Positions 12,301-21,919 of a stretch of DNA of 64,000 nt are shown piece after piece. The stretch comes from Miscanthus floridulus. Its lineage: Eukaryota > Streptophyta > Magnoliopsida > Poales > Poaceae. Position numbers and translations under genes: made by a program. The stretch is taken from the NCBI RefSeq assembly GCF_019320115.1, contig NC_089591.1:61099550-61163549 (forward strand), given 5' to 3'. The notes below the pieces were generated by a model. It searched no databases. It was not told the origin of the DNA and saw nothing but the letters and a program-made list of their open reading frames with translations. Positions within the stretch are counted from its first letter, which is position 1; each line of letters opens with the position of its first letter.

Positions 12301-13090
12301 GATCGGCCAGTTCATGAAATTTCATGAGATTTCAGAGACATCCATCAATCATGGCGGCCATTCTTCGGCGGGCAGCACCCCCCGTCTAGGTGTTGTTGTT
12401 AGGGTTGCGGCTGATCATAATGGCATAGTCCCTAGATGCCCTAGCGAAGACACCACGGTCATCGATGTGGTGCTCGATGTTGCAGACGATGGTGCCCTCA
12501 AGGATCCTGCGGAGCGGTTGGACGTTGCCGATGGAGAGCATGGCACGACAACTGTAGTAGTATTTAGAGTAGAACTGGTCAGAAAATGTAATTGTTTAAG
12601 TCGTGGGGGAGCCCCCGTGGGAACAATTTTTTGTATTGATGAATACATCAGTCCCTTTTCGTGATGAAATCACTTTATAAGCGATGAATTTGTGCAAAAA
12701 TGAACAAGTTCTTAAATTTCGTTACGATAAACAGCTTTTCAGCTCTTCTCCCTCCTTTTGTAAAAGAGGTTTAGTGCCTTCCGACCCTTCCCATAGTTAA
12801 GGTCAAAAAAAGCTCGGAGTGCGGGCGAGCCAATTCTGATCACACCGGTGAGCAAGAAGACCGTAGCCGCTGGGGCATGGGTTTCCCATAGTTCTACCAG
12901 TTTGTTCCTAAAATCCTAGCCCTTAGGACTTATCATGAGAAAAGAGGGAAAACACAGAGGATGTTTGTAAGATAAACGTACTTATACTAGCCCCCGAGTG
13001 AGGTCCGACCCCTCGCACTTACAGGGGTTGGATGTCATGAAAGATCATGGATTTTGCTGACAAAACTAATAAGAGAAAGTATGCATTTAT
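9400..13090. repeat. Tat internal spacer with diverged tandem repeats
   Basis: There is no coding signal on either strand. Similar blocks recur: GGGCATGGGTTT with flanks near 9646 and 12877 and a related block at 11300; CGAGCCCTTCGTGGGCCGGCC-like text near 10338 and 10828 (period about 490 bp); and 'agcccccgagtgaggtccgacccctcgc'-like text near 9780 and 12990. Tat elements commonly carry such arrays between integrase and the 3' LTR. Confidence 0.6.
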
Positions 13091-13099
13091 GTAGGGGTA

Positions 13100-14250
13100 A
13101 AAATGACGTAGCTACTCAATGTTCTAGGTGTTGGTGAAGACCTCATCGTCGATGGTTTTCAACTTGTAGGCGCCTAGCCAGAGTACTTTTGCGATGACGT
13201 ACGGCCCCTCCTAGGGCGAGGAGAGCTTGTGGCAGTCCTTGTTGCTCTACACGAGGTGGAGAACCAGGTCCCCGACGTTGAAGGCTTAGTCCTGTATCGG
13301 TCGGCTGTGGTACCATCGCAACGCCAGCTGGTACTTGGCCGAGCGAAGGAGAGCAACGTCATGGGCTTCATCTAACTGATCCATGGTGTCTTTGTGGGAT
13401 GCCTCGGCTCCCTAATCATCATATCCTCTGATCCTTAGTGCTCCATAGTCGAGGTCGGTTGGGAGGACAGCCTCGGAACCATAGACCATGAAGAAAGGCG
13501 TGTAGCTACTAGCTCGGCTGGGAGTTGTCCTTAGGCTCTAGAGCATCGTGGGAAGCTCGACGACCCAGCGTGCGTCAAATTTGTTCAACTAGTTCAAGTT
13601 CCTAGGCTTGAGGTCCTGTAGGAGCATGCCGTTTGCTCATTCGACCTGTCTGTTCGTCTGGGGTGCGCGACGGCGGCCCAATCGACCCTGATGTGGTTTT
13701 CATCATAGAATTGCAGGAACTTCTTGTCGGTGAACTGTGTACCATTGTCCGTAATGATGGAGTTCAGTACTCCAAAGCGATAGATGATGTCGAGTAAGAA
13801 CAACACGGCTTGCTTGGATTTGATCACAGAGATCAGTCGAGCTTCGATCCATTTTGTGAACTTGTCTATGGTGACAAGCAAGTCAGTGTATCCTCTAGGT
13901 GTCTTCTTTAGAGGTCCAACTAGATCGAGCCCCTAGACCACGAAGGGCCACATGATAGGGATCGTCTAGAGTGCCTGGGCCAGGAGGTGAGTTTGCCAAG
14001 CATAGTACTGACACCCTTCGCTGGTGCGTATGATCTGCTCGGCGTCGGCTACTATAGTGGGCCAGTAGAAGCCCTATCGAAATGCATTCCAAACCAAGGT
14101 TCTAGGCGCGGCATGGTAACCACAGACCCCACTGTGGATATCGCTCAACAAATGCTTCCCCTGTTCGATGGGGATGCAGAGCTATAGGATCCCGGTGTGG
14201 CTTCATTTGTAGAGTTCACCCTCTACAAGAACGAAGGACTTGGCACAACA
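13100..14250 (-). pseudogene. gypsy integrase remnant
   Basis: The minus-strand frame at 13881-13594 reads VTIDKFTKWIEARLISVIKS, then FGVLNSIITDNGTQFTDKKF. These are the first two acidic regions of the rve integrase core. Beyond them the text around the third acidic residue (HPRRTDRSNEQT) is rearranged by an indel. Frames at 14187-13895 hold pieces of the zinc-binding N-terminus, and those below 13594 hold parts of the C-terminus. It is non-functional. Confidence 0.75.
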
Positions 14251-14508
14251 TGCGAGCCGTCAAGCTTCTGTCTTATCCGTCGGTAGCATGTAATAGAGGA
14301 GGTAGTCGAGGTAGAGTATTCTCCAGTCAACCAGAGGGTCGGGCTCTATCGCTGGATCCTCTTCAAGCTCTATAACCTCGGGGCCGGACGAAGCCATTGG
14401 TTGGTTAGCCCCCGAGGCTAGATTGGGTGGACTGTCGTCGGCCCGTTCTGACCCCTCGTAGCGCACTACACACCGAGGGCTTGTGTTGGTCACTGGTGAA
14501 GACACCTG

Positions 14509-14898
14509 TTAGTATTGGCTCTCAGCCAGATGCCGCCTCACAAGCACATCGGCCGCCTTGTTGAGGTGTCTTGGGATGTGATTGAGTTTGAGGCCATCAA
14601 ATTTGTCCACTAGCCGTCGAACTTCTTGGCAGTACGCAGCCATCTTGGCATCATGACAGCTCGACTCCTTCATGACTTGGTTGACAACCAGCTGGGAGTC
14701 ACCTCGGATGTCGAGGCATCGGATGCCCAACTCGATGGCAATGTGCAGGCCATTGATGAGCGCTTCATACTCAGCCACATTATTGGATGAGGGGAAATGG
14801 AGATGAACCATGTACCTCATGCATATCCCGAGGGGTGATACGAAGACTAGTCCTACGCTAGCACCCTTCTTCATCAATGATCCGTCGAAGTACATCAT
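14509..14898 (-). pseudogene. gypsy RNase H domain remnant
   Basis: The open frame reads MMYFDGSLMKKGASVGLVF, then NNVAEYEALINGLHIAIELG and GDSQLVVNQVMKES. These carry the D, E and D positions of a ribonuclease H fold in the form used by Tat elements. It lies downstream of RT in the element and upstream of integrase, as expected. Confidence 0.8.
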
Positions 14899-15559
14899 CT
14901 AGTACTCTTGATCGATGACCGCCGGTGGTGTTTGGACCTCGATCTATTCCACGATGAAGTCAGCCAATACCTAGGACTTGATCACCGTTCGGGAGGCATA
15001 CGTAATGCCCTAATCCATCAACTCGAGCACCCACTTCACGGTTCTTCCCATGGCATCCTAGCTTTGGACGACCTCATCGAGGGGGAATGATGTCACGACC
15101 GTCATCGGGTGTGACTCGAAGTAGTGGGATAGCTTCCTCTTGGTGATGAGGACGGCATATAGGAGCTTCTAGATTTGGGAGTAGTGGATCTTAGAGTCAG
15201 ATAGTACCTCGGTGATGAAGTACATAGGGCGCAACACCTTGAGGGCGTGTCCCTCTTCTTCCCGCTCCACTACTAGGGTGGCGCTGACCACTTACGTGGT
15301 GGCCGCTATATATAGCAGAAGGGATTCTCCATTCATTGGAGGCACCAAGATCGAGGCCTTTGTTAGAAGCAATTTGACCATGTCAAGTGTCTCTTGGGCC
15401 TCGGATGTCCACTCGAAGCGGTCGGCTTTCTTCAGGAGGTGATAAAGGGGGATACCTCATTCGTCAAGGCACGAGATGAATCGGCTGAGTGCGGCGAGGC
15501 ACCCTGTGACTCGCTGAACCCCCTTCATGTTCTGAATCAGGCACATCCTTGTGATGGCT

Positions 15560-16340
15560 GAGATTTTCTCTGAGTTGGCTTCGATGCCACGCTCAAAGAC
15601 GATGAAGTCGAGCAGCATGCCCCTTAGGACCCTGAAAACACACTTTTTGGGATTGAGTTTGATGGCATTCGCTCGGAGTTTTGCAAAGGTCTGCTCAAGA
15701 TCGGCAACGAGGTGGTCAACTCATTTGGACTTAACTACGATGTCGTCAATGTAGGCCTCAATGGTCCGCCTGTTGAGGTCTCCAAAGCATTTGAGCATAC
15801 AGCGTTGGTACATAGCCCCAACGTTCTTTAAACCAAATGACATTGAAACGTAGCAGAACAATCCGAAGGGGGTGATGAAAGATGTCATGAGCTGGTCAGA
15901 CTCTTTCATCATGATTTGATGGTACCCGAAGTACGTATCAAGGAAGGAGAGGGTTTCGCACCCCAGGGTAGAGTCGACTATTTGGTCTATGCATGGCAAA
16001 GGAAACGGCTCCTTTGGGCACGCCTTGTGGAGACCCATATAGTCTACACACATCTTCCATTTCCCACTCTTCTTTCTTACAAGAATAGGATTGGCCAACC
16101 ACTCGGGGTGGTATACTTCCTTGATGAATCTAGCAGCCGATAGTTTTGCTATCTCTTCACCGATGGCCCTACGTTTCTCCTCGTTGAAGCGATGTAGGCA
16201 TTGCTTCACTGGCTTGGAGCCTGGGTGGACCTTCAAGGTATGCTCGGTGACCTCCCTCGGAATGTCTGGCATATCTGAGGGTTTCCATGCAAAGATGTCT
16301 TTATTGTCGTGGAGGAAGTCGATGAGCATGCTTTCCTATT
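15560..16340 (-). pseudogene. gypsy reverse transcriptase remnant
   Basis: The longest open piece (16329-15721, 202 residues) contains FIKEVYHPEWLANPILVRKK, SGKWKMCVDYMGLHKACPK, the FxYVSMSFGLKN region and YIDDIVVKSK, the catalytic YxDD box. A stop follows immediately, and the RT thumb region continues in broken frames toward 15100. The motif set places it in Ty3/gypsy. Confidence 0.88.
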
Positions 16341-16559
16341 TAGAGAAAAGCGTGGTACCAATGCGTACCATTTTGCCCTCGACGCTCCTGGGGTCTACGA
16401 GGATTTCTTTAGAGCCCTCTGCCGACTCGAACGACCCAATCGACTTCTTGGTGTCGGGTGCTTCTTCGGTGACCTCCTCCTTGAGGGTGGTGAGCTCCTC
16501 GAAGGCGACGATTGCTGCAGCATGACGGCAGCACTCGACCTCGCTCTCATAGGTGTGCT

Positions 16560-16910
16560 AGAAGGAGGTGCCGATGGTGATGACCCCATGGGGGCCCGAC
16601 ATCTTTAGCTTGAGGTATGTATAGTTGGGGACGGACATGAACTTCACGTAGCATGGACGTCCCAGGATGGTGTGGAAGGTTTCGAGGACCCCAACCACCT
16701 CGAAGGTGAGGGTTTTAGTCCTGTAATTGAACTGATCTCCGAAGGTAACAGGCAGATCAATCTATCCGAGTGGCATGGCCTGCTTCCCGAGCATGATGCC
16801 GTGGAAAGGTGCTCGGGTTGGGCGGAGGCGTGTTCGATCGACACCCATCTCATCGAGCGTCTTGGCATACATGATGTTGAGGCCGCTGCCCCCATCCATC
16901 AGTACTTTGG
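16560..16910 (-). pseudogene. gypsy aspartic protease region remnant
   Basis: The minus-strand frame holds FEVVGVLETFHTILGRPCYV and LPVTFGDQFNYRTKTLTFEV-like text, the back half of a retropepsin fold preceding RT in gypsy elements. A CAG-to-TAG type stop interrupts it. The catalytic DSG-like triplet would be near 16880 and reads DGGSG in this frame. Confidence 0.6.
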
Positions 16911-18290
16911 TGAGTCATTTCGAGCCGACGATCGGGTAGACCACGAGCGGATATCTCCTCGGGTGTGGTATGCTATCCGGATGGTCGGTTCGATCGAAGG
17001 TCATGGTGGACTCCGACCACCAGAGGTGTGGCCAGTTCGGCCGTGTAGACCTCACGGCGTGTGACCTTCTAATGACGTTTGGAGTCATAGGCTACTAATC
17101 CTCCGAAGATCATAAGGCCACTGTCATAGCATCTACCACGACGAGGATGATAGCTATGGCGAGCTCCTTCTCTTGGGTCGCTGTAGGTGCATCTACGGGC
17201 ATCAAGGGTGTTGCATATGTCACGGTTGTGGCCAAGGTCGCTGATGGTGTCTGGTGGACTGATGCGTCCCTAGCGGGGCATGCCAAGGTTGTGCACTGAC
17301 TGGCATCGAGCTCGCATCATCGAGACAGCGAGCTCCCAGCTTGCTATGCCGCCACACACTCGAGTAGCGTGTGAATCTCGTGGTGGGCCTAATGATCCTT
17401 GGGCGTTGCGGCCTCTGGAAGGCCATGGAGCAAGGGCGTCGTGGCGGTGATGTTCTAGCTCCCCTGAGTGAAGCGAGGACGGGCTTCATCGTCGGCGATG
17501 ATCCTCTAGTTTACATCGCAAGCCATGGCACGTGCGCGCCGACCGTCTCCGCGGCGTTCGATCTCTCGATCGAGCTCTGCGCACTCCTACACAAGCTAGA
17601 TTCTAGCTTCCTTGATCTCTCGCTTTTGGGCTTTCAGCTGCTCCACCCCCGTGCGAGATGGGGCCGCTGTCTCCCCTTCGGTTTCATCACCAAGGTTCCC
17701 CATCGGGGTAGCCTCTCCCACAGGGATGCTTTTGACGTGTCCCTTGGGGGTACCCATCATGAAGCATTCCTGGGAGGGGTGATGGCTCCTGCAGGAGTCA
17801 GAGCTAGAGGATGACCCCGGCTCCTCTATGAGGAGGTTGCGGAGAGATTCCATGACGTGTTCGATTACCCCCATGAACTCGTTGTTCGCGGGTGGCAGAA
17901 CCATGCATCGTGCCACAAGGTGGTTGACGGTTGCTGCAGCATTGCGGAGACCAAACAGAAGCGCTATCAGGGTGCTTCGTATGTGGTGTTCTAGAGAGAG
18001 GGACCCTCCTCCAAAAAACCACGTCGTGTCGTTGGCATCGAAAAGGGTATGGCGGTGCTGGTCCTCCCTGGACTACTGGGGTCCAAGGGAGACACCGAGC
18101 TGCCGCTCAAGCCTCTCATGGTCGAGGTCGATGGAGGGGAGAGATTGGATGGCCATGTGAGCCAATGCCAACTCTCCTCCCACTGTGATGATGAAGTCTA
18201 GGCTCCCGAAATGCACGTGTGCACTTGGGACCCAGCTGATGTCGTGGCTAGCCATCCATGGCCTGAAGTTTATCATCGGAACGCGCAAAG
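16911..18290 (-). pseudogene. gypsy gag remnant
   Basis: Broken minus-strand frames fill the space between the primer-binding region and the protease. The clearest is 17916-17596 (MARCMVLPPANNEFMGVIEH, with a serine tract SSSSSDS). The gag call rests mainly on position; I see no intact zinc knuckle. Confidence 0.5.
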
Positions 18291-18293
18291 GTC

Positions 18294-18311
18294 CCCTACC
18301 TGGCGCGCCAA
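18294..18311 (-). promoter_or_regulatory. primer-binding-site region of the gypsy element
   Basis: Read on the minus strand, GTTGGCGCGCCAGGTAG follows the LTR end CAGACA after one or two bases. TTGGCGC directly after an LTR is a common form of gypsy primer-binding site. It fixes the minus orientation of the element. Confidence 0.65.
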
Positions 18312-18312
18312 C

Positions 18313-20631
18313 TGTCTGTGTTTCGAATAAACACCAACTAGTAAATTTATATTTGTTGCGCGTTAGGCCCGGATAGTGTACTAAAGGACACAAGGTTTAT
18401 ACTGGTTCGGGTTGAATATCCCTACGTCTAGTTTGCTGCTGCTCGTGTTATTAGCACCGAAAAAGTTTCGTAGTAGGGGGTATAAACGATCGAGAGAGAG
18501 ACGGGTCCTAAGTCTCTGATGGAAAGATCTAAAGGATGCCAAGAGCTCAGTTGTTGCTCGGCTGTGTGTTGTATGATGTGTTGTGTGTGAAATCAATCCG
18601 TCCCCTTAGCGGGGTGTCCTACCCTCCCTTTTATAGTCAAGGGGGAGCAGGGATTACAGATGGGAGAAAGAGAAAAAAAACCAGAGGTGGTGAAGGTCCT
18701 TTGAAGGTGCTGGGACTTCTTTTTCCCTTGACCTACCCTACTAACATGGCAGACGGTGCTAGGGATAGCACATTCATCGATCCTGATAGGGCCGTGCTCT
18801 GGCTTCGTTCAGCAAGTGGTCATGTCTCATCCTACTTCTACGGATGGTGCGGTGTGCCAGGGTGCTGAGCCATGACCCAACAGGGAGCAGACGGGGAAGT
18901 GACCATACGTCCTTACTATAGATGATGTGAGTTCCCTCCTGGATTATAGTGGTTGTCATATGCTTATGTCAGGGTCCACGTCCAAGGGCTGATGGCGGTG
19001 CCCATGACACTATAAGGCAAAAGTCGGCGCCTACAACACTGTTTGGGCTCTGTCATGCCTAGAAGGACTTAAAGTGTCTATCCTGTCATATCCTGATGGT
19101 ACTTTCCCACAAATGTGCAGGGTATGGTCCTCAGTACTATGGTTGACCTGAGTGTCTTGTCTTACCCTGTGCTTGTCATTTATGAAGGAGTAGGGTGTAG
19201 ACGCCCGAGACGTCGGGCGAAGCGGAGCCTGCCCTTGGACGTTGGGCGAGGTGGAGTTTGCCCTCGGACGTCAGGCGAGGCGGAGCCTGCCCCGAGACGT
19301 CGGGCGAGGCGGAGCCTGCCCTCGGACATTAGGTAAGGTAGAGCCAGCCCCCAGACGTCGGGTGAGGCGGAGCCAGCCCCCAAATGTCAGGCGAGGCGGA
19401 GCCAGCCCTCAGCCATCGGGCGAGGCGAAGCCAGCCCTCAGCTGTCGGGCGAGGCGAAACTGGTCCTCGGACGTTGGGCGAGGCAGAGCCAGCCCTGATG
19501 AGGACATGACACCCATGCATATGACCATATGTTGGCGCATGGTATGGAGGGGTAGGAGGCCAGCAAGGGTGTCCAAGTCAAGATAGAGGTCCGAGGCTAA
19601 TTCGGTTCGAATCCCCAAGGTGGAGGCCCAAAGCAACTCAAGTTCGAGTCTGCCTCGGCCTCCAGGACCAGTCTGCTTTAAACTGGTCACCCAGGACGCA
19701 TCCGGATTCTGTTTTTGACGCTCCACATATGGTTGAAAAACTAATTTGATAAGGAAGCCAATACAAGTGGTCTCATATCAAAAGACTTTCAGAATGAACA
19801 TGAATCATCGAAACAAGTCAGCGTCCAGAATCTAACAGGTGCTGCGACACCGTCTTTTGGTCCGTTGGACCATGTATCGTGTTTGGGCCCATTAGGGGGC
19901 GTGTCCAGAGGGGGTGACGCCCAAGACTCTATAAATAGCAGTCGTCGCTCTCCTTAGGGTTTGAGTTTTGTTTAGTTCTTGATTTCCTTGTGAAACAGAC
20001 ATTGTTTTGCTGCAAATTGTGCCGCCAAGACTGCTTGCTGTGAACCAGGGCCCCAGTTCTTGATCTTATTCACATGTGGCGATTAGTCTTTTCGAATAAA
20101 GACTTAAACTCCGTCTTGTTATCATAAGCCTCATATTTATTTGTAATTTCAGATTGCATTCATCCCGTTCTTGCTTGTGTTCTCGATTCGCTTGCAGGAA
20201 AGCCTTCTCGGTGAGGTCAATCGCGTTCGCATGGTTGATAAGCAACGGAGCAGTTGTGTAACGGTTGTGGGGGTTCGAATCAGTCTTGGCTCGAAGCCTA
20301 GATCGTGAACGTCGAGTCTTCACCAATCGATGCTATCATACCTTTCAGAAGATCGGGCCTAGTCTACATCAAGCCCCCAGCCATCGGGCGTGGCGGAGCC
20401 AATCCTTGGACGTCGGGCGACGCAGAGCCTACCCTCGGTCATCGAGCGAGGCGGAGGCCTGCCCTTGGGGGTCGAGAGAGGGGAGCCAACCCTTAGGGGT
20501 TGGGCGAGACGCAGCTAATCTTCGGTCGCATGGGAAAGAAGTGTAGATGCGCTCTCGTCTGTTCGGAAGCATCAGCGTTTGATGGTTATTAGTTCCACCT
20601 CTTTGGGTACCCTAGTATTTAGGCTCCGACA
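18313..20631 (-). repeat. right LTR (5' LTR in element orientation), interrupted
   Basis: It starts TGTCTGTGTTTCGAATAAAC and ends GGCTCCGACA. It matches the left LTR over its whole length except for a foreign 876-bp block at 19496-20371 and fewer minisatellite units. Substitutions relative to the left LTR are frequent and mostly transitions, so the insertion is not recent. Confidence 0.87.
19496..20371 (+). mobile_element. solo LTR nested in the right LTR
   Basis: The block runs from TGATGAGGACATGAC to GTCTACATCA, ending in the short inverted repeat TGATG/CATCA. It is flanked by AGCCC at 19491-19495 and 20372-20376. It carries TATAAATA at 19930-19937, a plausible U3/R boundary. No internal coding region is present, so unequal recombination left one LTR. 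It must be younger than the host LTR. Confidence 0.85.
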
Positions 20632-21260
20632 ATGAGGTTACCAAGAACATACAAGGGGATAAACCTTAGTGTATGTTGTTCGCTGATGATGTAGTGTTAG
20701 TGGACGAAAGCCAGGTGGGAGTAAATAGGAAACTAGAGTTATGGCGGTAGACCCTTGAGTCTAAAGGTTTTAGATTGAGCAGAACTAAAACCGAATACAT
20801 GAGATACGACTTTGGTGGAGCTACACAGGAGGAGGGAGATGTGATTTTGAAAGGTCAAGTAGTGCCTAAAAAGAATACCTTTCGGTATCTGGGATCGATG
20901 CTATAGAGGGATGGAGATATTGATGCGGACGTTAGAATCATAGCAGGGTGGATCAAGTGGCGACAAGCTTCTGGCATTCTCTGTGACAAGAGGGCACTAC
21001 AAAAGCTAAAAGACAAGTTTTATAGAACAACGATTAGACCGGCTATGTTGTATGTAGCAGAATGTTGGCCTACAAAAATTCGACATGTTTAATAACTGAG
21101 TGTTGTAGAAATGCGTATGTTGCGATGAATTTGTGGTCACACAAGAATATACAAGTTCGAAATGATGATATACGTGATCACCTAGGGGTAGCATCAATTG
21201 AAGAAAAGCTTATCCAACATCAATTGAGGTGGTTTGATCATGTCCAAAGAACACTTCCTA
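20632..21260 (+). mobile_element. RTE-type LINE, 3' part
   Basis: Directly after the repeated ATGAG the LINE frame resumes (DEVTKNIQGD, then CMLFADDVVLVDESQ), giving the catalytic FADD box of RT at about 20684. It continues with [30 protein letters not shown] and LIQHQLRWFDHVQR, the usual end of plant RTE ORFs. Stops at TGG and CAG positions (for example before CMLFADD) mark it as dead. The 3' end is approximate. Confidence 0.85.
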
Positions 21261-21311
21261 ACTTAACAACAAAGTTCTACCACACATTTATATGTTGCTC
21301 ATTAGCATCTA

Positions 21312-21549
21312 CTCCCTCCGTCCCAAAAAGAATGTCGTTTTTTACTTTCAGACATCTTGTTTGACCATCCGGCTTATTCAAATATTTTGTATAAATATCA
21401 TCTATTTTGTTATGACTTATTTTATCATTAGAGATACTTTAATAATGATTTATTTATTTTATAATTTACATAAATTTTTTAAATAAGATGAATGATCAAA
21501 CACGATGTCCTGAAAATAAAAAACGTCACTCTTTTTAGGATGGAGGGAG
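21312..21549. mobile_element. Stowaway-type MITE (Tc1/mariner)
   Basis: A 238-bp element begins CTCCCTCCGTCCCAAAAAGA and ends with the inverse form TCTTTTTAGGATGGAGGGAG. TA dinucleotides stand on both sides (21310-21311 and 21550-21551). The terminal inverted repeat extends about 45 bp with few mismatches. The CTCCCTCCGT start and TA duplication are diagnostic of Stowaway elements. Confidence 0.93.
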
Positions 21550-21550
21550 T

Positions 21551-21919
21551 AGATTCCATTTGACTGAGTTACAGTTCTTAAAACACAAAGGATAGTGTAT
21601 GATTTCTTAACTAAAGTAATCAAGTAGTTCCTCGTGCATGTAGGGGGCGATGGACGCTTATTTAAATTTGAATACATAGCCATGGAATGAAAGCTCAGTG
21701 TAACTTCTAGAGTGGTTAGTTTCGTTTAGTTCAACATTATCAGATCTAGTCTTTGAGAAGTCCAAACAGTTACTACAATACACAACGGCCGCCAACTGAT
21801 GATTACAAGCGAGGGAAGAGAGTAAATACTCACATAATGTACAAATAGTGATTGCCCATAAATAAGAGTACAAAATAATGCAAATAAGCAGGGTAGCAGG
21901 TATCAGTAAAATATCAATG
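21551..21919. other. 3' flank of the HINT gene
   Basis: AT-rich sequence downstream of the minus-strand HINT stop codon. It probably includes the 3' UTR. I see no other gene. Confidence 0.4.

Larger units (their letters stand above)
3405..20631 (-). mobile_element. Ty3/gypsy LTR retrotransposon, Tat-type, nested in the LINE
   Basis: The element runs from TGTCGG to CCGACA, is 17,227 bp long, and is flanked by the 5-bp duplication ATGAG. Its coding strand is minus: the primer-binding region lies beside the right LTR (about 18294-18311), followed going left by gag remnants, protease, reverse transcriptase, RNase H and integrase. Left of integrase, about 8 kb holds diverged tandem repeats and a large opposite-strand ORF. 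That arrangement (order PR-RT-RH-INT plus an extra ORF between pol and the 3' LTR, large size) is known for the Tat lineage of plant gypsy elements. All domains contain stops, so this copy is dead. Confidence 0.88.

Noticed and set aside
19600..19640. Possible tRNA-like text (GGTTCGAATCCCC)
   Set aside because: It resembles a T-arm only. No acceptor stem or anticodon arm can be formed around it, and it lies within a solo LTR.
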